Source of the DNA: a virus
Reading direction: 5' to 3' (one strand)
Length of the DNA: 32,508 bases
IMG/VR virus record: IMGVR_UViG_3300019884_000010
Location: 1 to 32,508 of that record
The notes beneath the pieces were generated by a model, which worked only from the letters and a program-made list of their open reading frames with translations, made no database searches and was not told the origin of the DNA. How positions within the stretch are numbered: position 1 is the first letter of the stretch; each line of letters begins with the position of its first letter. A program made the translations under genes and the position numbers. This document shows positions 1 through 6,306 of the stretch, in pieces.

Positions 1-2
1 TC

Positions 3-443
3 GGCGCCTCGGAGCCGGTCGAAAAAGAGGAAGTGCCACGACAGAAATCCGAGAGCCCGACACATAGGAGCGACGACGCTACAACCGAGGCCGATCCCCC
101 GCCTGTCCCCCCACTGTCCCCCCGCGCCGCCAAGTTACCGAAATCTAAGAAAGTTTTCGTGACCCCAACGGGAATTGAAAACGCCGAACCCTCGAAAACC
201 ACGGGGAAAACGCATCAAAGGGGGCCATCTGTCCCCCCCGATCCCTCCGATCGCTACCGGTCGCGCGACGTTCGGGGGACAGAAAACGATCCCGTCGCGA
301 GGGCGCTTCGGATCGGGCTCGAGGAGGCGATCACCGAGGGACGGAGCGTCGACGCCGCCGCGCTCGCGGGCGAGCTCGCCGCCCGCGCCGCCGCCGTGAG
401 CACTCCGAACGTCGTGCAGATCGCCGGCCGGCGACGGGTGTAG
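3..443 (+). CDS. 3' end of a hypothetical protein (5' end outside window)
   Basis: The reading frame is open from the window edge to a TAG at 441-443. The first possible start, GTG at 33, has no well-spaced ribosome site, so I read this as the C-terminal part of a longer protein. The first ~90 visible residues are Pro/Ser/Lys/Asp-rich and look disordered. They are followed by a compact Ala-rich helical stretch of about 35 residues and a basic end (GRRRV). Such a tail could close a phage replication or DNA-binding protein, but nothing here identifies one. Function unknown. Confidence 0.5.
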   Translation, partial: GASEPVEKEEVPRQKSESPTHRSDDATTEADPPPVPPLSPRAAKLPKSKKVFVTPTGIENAEPSKTTGKTHQRGPSVPPDPSDRYRSRDVRGTENDPVARALRIGLEEAITEGRSVDAAALAGELAARAAAVSTPNVVQIAGRRRV

Positions 444-454
444 GATCACGGGGC

Positions 455-772
455 ATGCTCACGAAAGAGGAATACGAGAACCGCTACGCCGAAAATCAAC
501 GGCTCTCGGGCTACGGGCTCGAAGTGAGGACGCATCTACCTTGCCCGTTTTGCGCGGCGCCGGAGTTTCTTGTCTACCCCCTTTGGCCACCCGATGCGCA
601 TTACAAGGCGCTTTCCGAGGGCGCCGAATGCAAGGAGTGCGGGCGCGGTTGGCGCGCGATCCTGACCGTGACCGAGAACTCGACGGTAGTTACCTTCGAG
701 CAGACGAAGGGCGACGATCCGCCGCCTTACGTCAGCTACATTCCGCGCGCGTCGCCGGGCGATCCGCGGTAG
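455..772 (+). CDS. Small zinc-ribbon protein, function unknown
   Basis: A 105-residue protein with an ATG start 11 bases after the preceding stop. Two Cys pairs, CPFC (residues 30-33) and CKEC (59-62), are spaced as in a zinc ribbon, with aromatic and beta-strand-like sequence between and after them. CPFC pairs occur in many small phage proteins, including Lar-type antirestriction proteins, but the rest of this sequence does not let me assign that role. It is the first of several putative zinc-binding proteins in the plus-strand block. Structure class likely, function unknown. Confidence 0.75.
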   Translation: MLTKEEYENRYAENQRLSGYGLEVRTHLPCPFCAAPEFLVYPLWPPDAHYKALSEGAECKECGRGWRAILTVTENSTVVTFEQTKGDDPPPYVSYIPRASPGDPR

Positions 773-800
773 GTTCGGCCCGGTGCAAGGGGGTCGTGAA

Positions 801-1004
801 ATGTCCGAGGTGCTCGAGATAACCCGCGTCGCTTACCGCGCATACGGCGACGCCGTCGAGTGGCGAAACTACCGAGGCGACCCGATGCCCGATTTCGACT
901 CTCTACCTTCACGCATTCGCGGCGCATGGTTGGCGTCGACGATTGCCACGATCGACGCGCACGAACGAGCTTCGACGATCACGGCCGTGATCCCCAAAAC
1001 GTAA
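801..1004 (+). CDS. Small phage protein, function unknown
   Basis: A 67-residue protein. The ATG at 801 is chosen over a GTG at 783 because a purine-rich AAGGGGG lies at a suitable distance before it. The sequence contains AYRAYGDAVEWRNYRGDPMP followed by a Leu-Pro and Arg-Ala-Trp helix. A similar pattern recurs in small uncharacterised proteins of unrelated phages, from general recollection. No enzyme motif, signal peptide or membrane segment is visible. It probably belongs to the early or accessory transcription unit with its neighbours. Confidence 0.7.
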   Translation: MSEVLEITRVAYRAYGDAVEWRNYRGDPMPDFDSLPSRIRGAWLASTIATIDAHERASTITAVIPKT

Positions 1005-1047
1005 CCGGCCGAGCCGTAGCCGTTGCCATCTGGCGACGTGCCATGTT

Positions 1048-1308
1048 ATGCCGACCCCGATGGGGCGATTGCTCGGCCATTACGTCGAGACGGAAGCGGA
1101 GGGGGCGATCCCGAACCGCACGCGCATACGTAAGACGGCCTTCGAGGAGGGCGACGGGAACCCGATCGGCTCGCTTGGCACGGTCGTCGGCTCGGTCGTT
1201 TCGCCGCTCGACGACGGCTCGAGCGGTTACGCCTACTTCATTGAATGGGATCGGTTTCCCGGGCTCGCGGTTTTTTGCGTCGGTTGGAAGATCGGGCGGG
1301 CGTCGTGA
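1048..1308 (+). CDS. Small beta-rich protein, function unknown
   Basis: An 86-residue protein. ATG at 1048 is used, with a second in-frame ATG at 1060; neither has a strong ribosome site. The C-terminal half (GTVVGSV, then GYAYFIEWDRFPGLAVF) suggests a small SH3- or ribbon-like beta fold, similar to short phage proteins of unknown role. Its TGA stop overlaps the GTG start of the next gene as GTGA, which indicates translational coupling and supports both frames. Confidence 0.65.
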   Translation: MPTPMGRLLGHYVETEAEGAIPNRTRIRKTAFEEGDGNPIGSLGTVVGSVVSPLDDGSSGYAYFIEWDRFPGLAVFCVGWKIGRAS

Positions 1309-1526
1309 GCGACCCTCGATACCCGCGAGGCCGGCTCATCCGCGAAGATGAGGGCTCGACCCAGTTTGCGATCGGTCTACTTCCGGACCGTAAGACGCTC
1401 GTGATCGAATTCTTCAAACCGATCAAGTGGCTCGGTCTCGCCGCAAAGGACGTCGACGCGTTGATCGCCGCGCTTACGGACCGACGGGGCGACATGCTCG
1501 AAGCGACGAACGTCGACTATGAATAA
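1305..1526 (+). CDS. Small hypothetical protein coupled to the preceding gene
   Basis: A 73-residue protein read from GTG at 1305, whose last two bases overlap the upstream TGA (GTGA). A longer version starting at 1245 would run 60 bases into the preceding gene and is less likely. The sequence predicts a short beta region (FAIGLLPDRKTLVIEFF) and a C-terminal helix containing DVDALIAAL. No known motif. It forms a two-gene coupled unit with the gene before it. Confidence 0.6.
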   Translation: MSDPRYPRGRLIREDEGSTQFAIGLLPDRKTLVIEFFKPIKWLGLAAKDVDALIAALTDRRGDMLEATNVDYE

Positions 1527-1540
1527 AGGGGGGGCCCGCA

Positions 1541-1846
1541 ATGGGGGACAAGCGAAAGAAGCGAGCGCCGTACGTCGGTGGCAAGGTCATTCCCCTTCGT
1601 CAAAACACGCCGCCCCCGCCGGGTGATCGGTTCATCTTCGGGATCGCTGAACTCATCGTCGACGAGCTCAAGCGAGGCAACGACGAAGCGACGTTGATCC
1701 GATCGCTCATCTCGTTCGCCGGCATGGCGGGCGGGCGTTTCACTGTGACGCGCCGGCTCGTCGGTAGGGGCGAGGTGCTCGGGCTATTCTCGGACAATGT
1801 AGATCGCGGCGTCGAGGCGGCGCTTCGCGACAAGAGCGGTGCTTGA
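1541..1846 (+). CDS. Hypothetical protein with Pro-rich N-terminus
   Basis: A 101-residue protein with an ATG start preceded by a long purine tract, AAGGGGGGG, at 1526-1534. The first 30 residues are basic and Pro-rich (KRKKR, then TPPPPG). The remainder is helical, with an Ile/Leu-rich segment (FIFGIAELIVDELKRG) and a glycine-rich turn. No recognised domain or membrane segment. It is followed by a 33-base gap and then a very small membrane-protein gene. Confidence 0.65.
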   Translation: MGDKRKKRAPYVGGKVIPLRQNTPPPPGDRFIFGIAELIVDELKRGNDEATLIRSLISFAGMAGGRFTVTRRLVGRGEVLGLFSDNVDRGVEAALRDKSGA

Positions 1847-1879
1847 CGCCCGCCGTCGCCGCATGGCAACGTACGACGC

Positions 1880-1966
1880 GTGACGGACGAAGAGCGTAAC
1901 GTACTGATAGGGATTCTCGTCGCCGTGGTCGCGCTACTCGTCGTTGTCACTCTGAGCACCTTATGA
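1880..1966 (+). CDS. Single-helix membrane micropeptide (28 aa)
   Basis: A very small frame from GTG at 1880 to TGA at 1964-1966. The product begins with a polar, acidic head (TDEERN), followed by about 20 hydrophobic residues (Val/Leu/Ile/Ala-rich, residues 9-28). That is the size of one membrane span with an outside-polar start. The stop overlaps the ATG of the next gene as ATGA, the same coupling used throughout this block. No clear ribosome site precedes the GTG, so confidence is moderate. It could be a small regulator of holin or membrane function, or chance; the function is not inferred. Confidence 0.45.
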   Translation: MTDEERNVLIGILVAVVALLVVVTLSTL

Positions 1967-2157
1967 ATCTGCACGACGACGAGCGATGGTGCCGGTGCGG
2001 CGCCGCGATGGTGCGCAAGAAACTATGGTGGATAGAGCGCCTACTCGGCGCCGCGGAGTGTTGGACGTGCCGGAAGTGCGGGCGCCTCATGCATGTGATC
2101 CGACCGCGACAAACGCCAACCGATCCGACATCGCGCCGACTTGACGACGGGGCTTGA
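1963..2157 (+). CDS. Small Cys-rich (zinc-ribbon-like) protein
   Basis: A 64-residue protein whose ATG overlaps the stop of the 28-residue membrane peptide. It contains a CRC at residues 10-12 and a CWTCRKC cluster at 33-39, separated by a Trp/Leu-rich helix. This could form a zinc-binding ribbon. The C-terminal 20 residues are polar and probably disordered. No specific family recognised. Confidence 0.65.
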   Translation: MNLHDDERWCRCGAAMVRKKLWWIERLLGAAECWTCRKCGRLMHVIRPRQTPTDPTSRRLDDGA

Positions 2158-2187
2158 CGACGAGGATTGAAAGGGGGGGGGGCCATC

Positions 2188-2670
2188 ATGATTAGACTAT
2201 CCGACGCACTCGACGACCTCGCGAAGGAGCGCGCCAAAGTCGAGCGTGAGATCGCGGCGTGGCTACGGACACAGATCCCCGTCCCGACGTGCCGCACGCT
2301 TGCCGACCGCGTCGAACGAGGCGACTATCGAGAAACCTCGGGATACCCGGCCGATTGGCCGAAGTGCCCATGGTGCGAGCGGCCGGCGCTCGACGGTCAC
2401 CTCACGTGCGGCGAGGTCAATTGCGCGGAGGGCGACACGCGCAACGGGGCGACCTTCAAGCTACGCGCCGAGCTGCTCGGGCGACACGTTCACGCCGATC
2501 TCTTCGTGGGGTATCGCGTCGACGCGCTCGCCAACGCCGGCAAGGTCGTTATGCACGTGCCCGAGTGGCAGTGTTTCGAGTCGGCGCTTGTGCTCGGCGC
2601 GCGCCGCGTGCCATGGGGGCGGGTCGTCGTCGTCACCGATGGCCCGCTCTCGCGAAGGTTCGGCGCTTGA
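2188..2670 (+). CDS. Zinc-finger-containing hypothetical protein
   Basis: A 160-residue protein. ATG at 2188 is preferred because a run of ten G residues preceded by AAA (2171-2182) serves as its ribosome site. An N-terminal helix (residues 5-27) is followed by CPWC (60-63) and a C-x4-C pair at 74 and 79, a plausible four-Cys zinc site. The C-terminal 70 residues have alternating hydrophobic strands (KVVMHVP, GRVVVVTDGPL) as in an alpha/beta fold. The TGA overlaps the next gene's TTG start (TTGA). Function unknown. Confidence 0.7.
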   Translation: MIRLSDALDDLAKERAKVEREIAAWLRTQIPVPTCRTLADRVERGDYRETSGYPADWPKCPWCERPALDGHLTCGEVNCAEGDTRNGATFKLRAELLGRHVHADLFVGYRVDALANAGKVVMHVPEWQCFESALVLGARRVPWGRVVVVTDGPLSRRFGA

Positions 2671-2975
2671 TCACGGCGAAGCAACACATACCCGGGTTCG
2701 CCTTCGATCCGCGCGACGAGCCGCCCCCCCTTGAGCACGCGGCGACGATCGATGCGCTGCTCGAGATCAGATGGATCAAGTCATGGCGCGAGCACCCGAA
2801 GTTTTTTCGCTACGTCGTCTCGCGCGATTACTCCGATGTTGCGCACGCGCGGCACTTGCTCATGGTCGAGCTCGACGGGGGGCGGACATGGTGGGTGCTC
2901 GCCTTTCTGACCGACGATCCGATCTTGTCGGAATTGCCAGATTGGGACGAGCAGGCACACACCGGCACCCCGTAG
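2667..2975 (+). CDS. Hypothetical protein, TTG start
   Basis: A 102-residue product. The frame is open far upstream, but the only start compatible with the preceding gene is TTG at 2667, overlapping its stop as TTGA, with CGAAGG about ten bases before it. The protein is rich in Trp, His and acidic residues (EIRWIKSWREHPKFFRYVV, later GGRTWWVLAFL). It suggests a mixed alpha/beta fold. No recognised domain. It ends the first compact sub-block; a 179-base non-coding gap follows. Confidence 0.6.
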   Translation: MITAKQHIPGFAFDPRDEPPPLEHAATIDALLEIRWIKSWREHPKFFRYVVSRDYSDVAHARHLLMVELDGGRTWWVLAFLTDDPILSELPDWDEQAHTGTP

Positions 2976-3154
2976 CGCCACAAAGCGACGCGCGTTAGCC
3001 GTAATTGGGGGGGCGGGCTCAAGGTGGCGACGCCCGGGCCGTACTAGAATAAGCGGGCCCCCGGTGTTGAAAGCACCGAGGACCCTTGCTCGAGGAAAGA
3101 CGTTATCAGCGTCAACACCCGAGCAAACCAGGCAAACGAAAGGACTCGTTCACC
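2976..3154 (+). promoter_or_regulatory. Non-coding gap, possible promoter region
   Basis: These 179 bases are the longest non-coding stretch in the plus-strand block and carry no convincing gene. They contain G- and C-rich runs, a small hairpin (CGGTG 3062-3066 with CACCG 3074-3078), and a -10-like TACTAGAAT ending at 3050 without a clear -35 partner. The gap precedes the 3155 gene and the lipoprotein, which end at a strong terminator. I therefore infer a promoter here. The exact site cannot be placed by eye. Confidence 0.3.
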
Positions 3155-3355
3155 ATGGCACCTCGATTTGTATCAGATCTCTCCCGCGCCCTCCTCGCCC
3201 TCATTCGCAAAGAGGTCGCCGAGTGGGAGCGCGCGATCGGTTGGGGCCGTTGCCTCGTCGCGATCGCCTTCGGTACCCGCCGCACCGCGCCCGCCGGCCG
3301 AAGTTGGGAAGCGGTCGTCGCGCGCACCGTCGAACGCGCCAAACAGATCCGCTAG
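3155..3355 (+). CDS. Small basic hypothetical protein
   Basis: A 66-residue protein with an ATG preceded by AAAGGA at 3139-3144. It is Arg- and Ala-rich, with a likely amphipathic helix (SDLSRALLALIRKEVAEW) and a second helix near the end (VVARTVERAKQ). No signal peptide or known motif. It lies between the non-coding gap and the lipoprotein gene and may share their transcript. Function unknown. Confidence 0.55.
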   Translation: MAPRFVSDLSRALLALIRKEVAEWERAIGWGRCLVAIAFGTRRTAPAGRSWEAVVARTVERAKQIR

Positions 3356-3406
3356 TTGCGCGTCGCCTCAAGTATACGCCCCCCCCGCCCGTCTAATAAG
3401 GAGCCC

Positions 3407-4081
3407 ATGAGAACCCCCGCCGCCCTCGCCCTCGTCATTCTGTTCGCCGCCGGTTGCACGCAAGCCGTCGAGGCGATGCCCACCGACACCGCGCCCGAGC
3501 TCGACGCGGGGGGCGACGTGCTACCCACACCCGACGCCATGTCGCCGCCCGACTCCGCCCCCCCCGCCGCCGACGCGCGGGTCGAAGCTGGCAAGGCGGA
3601 CACCGGCACGGTCGACACGGGAACCACGGTCGACGCGACCGACGCGGGGGCGAAGGTCGACACCGGGTCGACACCCGAAGCGAGCCCGCCCCCCGTCGAA
3701 GCGGGCGTCGACGCTGGTACCGATGCCGGCGGCGACTCGGCGCCGACCGTCGACGCGGCGCCCCCCTCGAGCGACGGCGCTCCGAGCACCGACGCGACCG
3801 ACGCCGGCACTACCGTCGATCCCGTATGCTCGTCACCGATGCCGGCTTGCCAGCGTGCGATCGAAACCGACGACTTGATCCGCGCGACCTTCCCGCAACC
3901 GTGCGCGCCGGAAGGCGATCGCAAGTGCGGCGGAGTGTGGCGCGGCGTCGTCGAAACGTTGCCGATGATCTGCCGCGACGGCCGTTGGCGCCTCGCCGGT
4001 TCATGGTCGGGTGTGCAATGGGCGCCGCTCTATACGTGCTCGGCCGGTTGCGGCGCCGCCGGAAAGATCTGCACTCCGTAA
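3407..4081 (+). CDS. Secreted lipoprotein with low-complexity linker and Cys-rich C-terminal domain
   Basis: A 224-residue protein starting at ATG 3407 behind an AAGGAG ribosome site at 3398-3403. The N-terminus is a lipoprotein signal peptide: two basic/polar residues, a hydrophobic stretch (ALALVILF) and AAGC, with Cys17 as the lipid-bearing residue. Residues ~20-145 form an Asp/Ala/Thr/Pro-rich linker with many DAG and VDT units, a style common in Myxococcota lipoproteins. The last ~85 residues contain eight Cys and several Trp, suggesting a compact disulfide-bonded domain outside the cytoplasm. A strong terminator follows. I infer a moron-type gene expressed from a lysogen or early in infection, perhaps altering the host surface or blocking superinfection; that role is not shown by the sequence. 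Confidence 0.8.
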   Translation: MRTPAALALVILFAAGCTQAVEAMPTDTAPELDAGGDVLPTPDAMSPPDSAPPAADARVEAGKADTGTVDTGTTVDATDAGAKVDTGSTPEASPPPVEAGVDAGTDAGGDSAPTVDAAPPSSDGAPSTDATDAGTTVDPVCSSPMPACQRAIETDDLIRATFPQPCAPEGDRKCGGVWRGVVETLPMICRDGRWRLAGSWSGVQWAPLYTCSAGCGAAGKICTP

Positions 4082-4106
4082 AGGCTATCGCCACAAGCGC
4101 GGCAAG

Positions 4107-4146
4107 GCCGTCGATCCCCCCCGGGCTCGGCGGCTTTTTTTCTTTT
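4107..4146 (+). terminator. Intrinsic terminator after the lipoprotein gene
   Basis: GCCGTCGA (4107-4114) pairs with TCGGCGGC (4127-4134), giving an 8-pair stem with one T-G wobble and a 12-base C/G-rich loop. A T-rich tract (seven T, C, four T) follows at once. The hairpin begins 25 bases past the lipoprotein stop. It has all the hallmarks of a rho-independent terminator on the plus strand. Confidence 0.85.
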
Positions 4147-4183
4147 GACGGGCGCCGTCGCCATGTGACACCGTGCCCGTGCC

Positions 4184-4519
4184 ATGAGTTGGCCGACGGG
4201 GAGAAGGGGAACGTTGCACATTCGGGGGGCGCTCCTTCCGATGCAGGGTGGACAGCCCTACCTCGTGCAAGTCATCGGCTCCGACATGACGCACGTGCCG
4301 CTTTTTTCGAGCAAGGCGGCGCTCGATCTGGCAAAGGAAGAAGGCCTCGTCGCATGGGATCGCATCGTTCAGGTAAACGACCCGGTCGAGTTTCTCGCGT
4401 CGATCCCTTCGTCGATCTTTATCGCGTTCGATCTGCATAGGAGCGATCGGGGGACGGTCCTCTATCGCGTGCTCGATCCGAAACACCCGGAGTGGGTCGA
4501 GCACGGTGGAGAGCCATGA
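4184..4519 (+). CDS. Hypothetical protein
   Basis: A 111-residue protein starting at ATG 4184. An internal ATG at 4241 is an alternative; neither has a good ribosome site. The core (PYLVQVIGSDMTHVPLF, then a helix and SIFIAFDLH) predicts an alpha/beta fold. Its TGA overlaps the next ATG as ATGA. It is the first gene after the terminator, so its promoter must lie in 4147-4183 or upstream transcription must read through. Function unknown. Confidence 0.65.
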   Translation: MSWPTGRRGTLHIRGALLPMQGGQPYLVQVIGSDMTHVPLFSSKAALDLAKEEGLVAWDRIVQVNDPVEFLASIPSSIFIAFDLHRSDRGTVLYRVLDPKHPEWVEHGGEP

Positions 4520-5097
4520 ATGTCATTGATCAGATCTCCGCGTATATCGCGCTCGACGACGAGGGCGAGGGAGTCGCCGCGTTCTTGATCCCGGAAAAAG
4601 GAATGTGGATGCCCATGGTCGCCGCCGATCCGAAGCGGGTCGAGAGCCTACGGCCGATCGCGCAAGTGGTCGCCAACGCGAGCGGCAAGCGGATCAAGCT
4701 GGTCAAGTTCACGACGCGCACCGAACTCGAGGTGATCGAAGCCGGCGAAGAAGTCCGAGATCTGGATGCCCTAGGAAACGGGAGGAGGGGGGGACATGGC
4801 TCACGACGAGTACGCACAACGCTGGGAAGTAGAGATCAAGTTGGCTCGCGAGCGTTGGCCGAAGGGCCCTTGGACCGACGAGCCCGACCGCGTCGAGTGG
4901 CGTTACCTCGGCTTGCCGTGTCTCCTCGTGCGGTCGGTGACCACGGGCGCATGGTGCGGTTACGCCGGTGTACCACTCGGGCACATGCTCTATGGCAAGC
5001 CGCTCGCCGAGCTCGAGGAGGATCTTCAGGTTCACGGCGGCGTCACCTATTCGGATCGTTGCTTAGGTCCGGTCTGCCACGTGCCGCAACCGGGTGA
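4516..5097 (+). CDS. Hypothetical protein whose frame runs 302 bases into the next gene
   Basis: The ATG at 4516 overlaps the preceding stop (ATGA). Residues 1 to ~85 look like a genuine protein (GVAAFLIPEKG, then MPMVAADPKRVESLRP and KLVKFTTRTELEVIE). From residue ~92, where the ribosome site of the next gene begins, the frame becomes Arg-rich and low in hydrophobic residues, like an out-of-frame reading. No stop appears before 5095-5097. Either the protein truly has this long tail, or a base is missing or extra near the G7 run at 4787-4793, or ribosomes shift frame there. The first 90 residues are well supported, the tail poorly. Confidence 0.5.
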   Translation: MNVIDQISAYIALDDEGEGVAAFLIPEKGMWMPMVAADPKRVESLRPIAQVVANASGKRIKLVKFTTRTELEVIEAGEEVRDLDALGNGRRGGHGSRRVRTTLGSRDQVGSRALAEGPLDRRARPRRVALPRLAVSPRAVGDHGRMVRLRRCTTRAHALWQAARRARGGSSGSRRRHLFGSLLRSGLPRAATG

Positions 5098-5290
5098 GAC
5101 CGACGACGTCCATTGGATCGGGTTCGATTGCGGACACGCATGGGACGATCAACCGATGTTCCATTTCTTACACGAGAAGTTTGGGGCGGCCGGGTACCCC
5201 TCCTCGCCGAGCAGCCTGGTCTACCGCGACGTCGCTTACGCTAAGGCTCAAGTCGAACGGCTCGCCGAGCAACTTGTGGGGATGTCGTGA
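4796..5290 (+). CDS. Conserved phage protein of unknown function
   Basis: A 164-residue protein with ATG at 4796 directly behind an AGGAGG-type ribosome site. It contains the string EWRYLGLPCLLVRS, then WCGYAGVP, HGGVTYS, a GPVCH segment, VHWIGFDCGHAWD, and a C-terminal YRDVAYAKAQVERLAEQL helix. From memory, this order of motifs recurs in uncharacterised proteins from many phages of high-GC hosts. The conserved Cys and His residues might bind a metal. The TGA overlaps the next GTG (GTGA). Confidence 0.8.
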   Translation: MAHDEYAQRWEVEIKLARERWPKGPWTDEPDRVEWRYLGLPCLLVRSVTTGAWCGYAGVPLGHMLYGKPLAELEEDLQVHGGVTYSDRCLGPVCHVPQPGETDDVHWIGFDCGHAWDDQPMFHFLHEKFGAAGYPSSPSSLVYRDVAYAKAQVERLAEQLVGMS

Positions 5291-5478
5291 GCGTCGACCG
5301 TGAACTCGAGCTCGAGCAAACCGCTTTGGCGATCGCGCATGGAGAGTACGACGCGGGCGCCGCGGTGCGTACCGTCGGCTATTGGGAATACTACGACACG
5401 AACCGCGATCGCTTTCTCCGGAGTGCGCGCGTTCACCTCCGCATGATCGACGACGCGAAAGCGAGGGCGCGACGATGA
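5287..5478 (+). CDS. Small helical hypothetical protein
   Basis: A 63-residue protein starting at GTG 5287 within a GTGA overlap and ending in an ATGA overlap with the next gene. It is mostly helical and charged (RELELEQTALAIAHGEY, later RSARVHLRMIDDAKARARR). No motif recognised. The two flanking overlaps support the frame. Confidence 0.65.
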   Translation: MSVDRELELEQTALAIAHGEYDAGAAVRTVGYWEYYDTNRDRFLRSARVHLRMIDDAKARARR

Positions 5479-6131
5479 GCAACCGGCGCGAGCGACGCCG
5501 CGCGAGATCAATGAAGGAGTTCATTCGGTCGGGCGACGGCGACCGCAAGGGCACGCCCGAATTTGAGGCGGAGGTCGAGCGCGATTCGAAGCTTGCGCTC
5601 GAGCTCGAGCAGTACATCCGAAAGACGGCGCTCCTTCCGTGGCTCGCTCGGCACACCGAGGTCGATTGGACATGCACGGCGCCGGCACTTTTCAGGATCG
5701 CCGCGATCGAAATCATGGCGGCATGTCCCGGCACGACGCCGAACGACGTCGGCACAATGGCGGCCGAGGTCGCGAAGTCGGCGTTACCCGTCGCGAACGA
5801 GGTGAGTAAGAAGGCCGAGGAGGTGCAGGCGTCGGGGTCGTTGAAGAAGATCGTCGACGAGATCGTAGCCATGGCGGAAACGGAGGCGCGTCGCGAGGCC
5901 GAAGAAACGATCGTTGAGACACAGATCCGCCTCGTTCTCGAAAAGCAAACGCGCGAGATCGCCGACAAGATCAAGGTGTGGTGTCCGGCGGGCGTCGGGT
6001 TCATGCTCTTCCTTGCCGACTACGGCGCGAAGGGAAACCTTGGTTACGTTTCAAGTTGTGAGCGTGAGAGCGCGATCAAGCTCGTCACGAATTGGCTCGC
6101 GCGGCAACGGTTGGGGGCGCCACATGGGTAA
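5475..6131 (+). CDS. Helical hypothetical protein with basic N-terminal RERRRAR tag
   Basis: A 218-residue protein starting at ATG 5475, overlapping the preceding stop. The first 12 residues (SNRRERRRARS) are a basic tag also seen at the start of the 6911 gene. The body is predicted almost wholly alpha-helical, with long Glu/Lys/Ala-rich segments (residues ~105-155) typical of a coiled coil. Near the C-terminus is a hydrophobic GVGFMLFLADYG segment too short and mixed to be a confident membrane span. Function unknown. Confidence 0.65.
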   Translation: MSNRRERRRARSMKEFIRSGDGDRKGTPEFEAEVERDSKLALELEQYIRKTALLPWLARHTEVDWTCTAPALFRIAAIEIMAACPGTTPNDVGTMAAEVAKSALPVANEVSKKAEEVQASGSLKKIVDEIVAMAETEARREAEETIVETQIRLVLEKQTREIADKIKVWCPAGVGFMLFLADYGAKGNLGYVSSCERESAIKLVTNWLARQRLGAPHG

Positions 6132-6306
6132 GGCCATGAGACGGCGCGGCGAATTCAACCCGCACACCGGCCGGCCGGAGTGGCGATCGAAGGAGTGGCA
6201 CTTCGTTTGGCTCCCGGCGAAGCGCGAAACCATCGCCGACGGGATCGGGTGCGTCGCCGTCATCATTGTCATGCTCGCGGTTCTCTTCGGTTGGGGCGCA
6301 CGGTGA
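6124..6306 (+). CDS. Small C-terminally anchored membrane protein
   Basis: A 60-residue protein with ATG at 6124, overlapping the previous gene by 8 bases. Residues 1-35 are basic and polar. Residues ~39-57 (ADGIGCVAVIIVMLAVLFGWG) include a single membrane span close to the C-terminus. With a positively charged N-terminus, a cytoplasmic N-tail is expected. The TGA overlaps the next GTG (GTGA). The role is unknown. Confidence 0.65.
   Translation: MGKAMRRRGEFNPHTGRPEWRSKEWHFVWLPAKRETIADGIGCVAVIIVMLAVLFGWGAR

Noticed and set aside
3001-3110. Possible riboswitch or ncRNA in the 179-base gap
   Set aside because: Only short stems (4-5 pairs) are visible and no known RNA class motif; left as a likely promoter region.
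3470-3830. GAC/GCG-rich short repeats as a DNA-level regulatory repeat
   Set aside because: They encode the Asp/Ala-rich linker of the lipoprotein in frame, which explains the periodicity.
5168-6004. Minus-strand open frame of 278 codons
   Set aside because: Lies opposite three overlapping plus-strand genes with good starts; the product is Ser/Arg-rich, typical for antisense reading of GC-rich genes.
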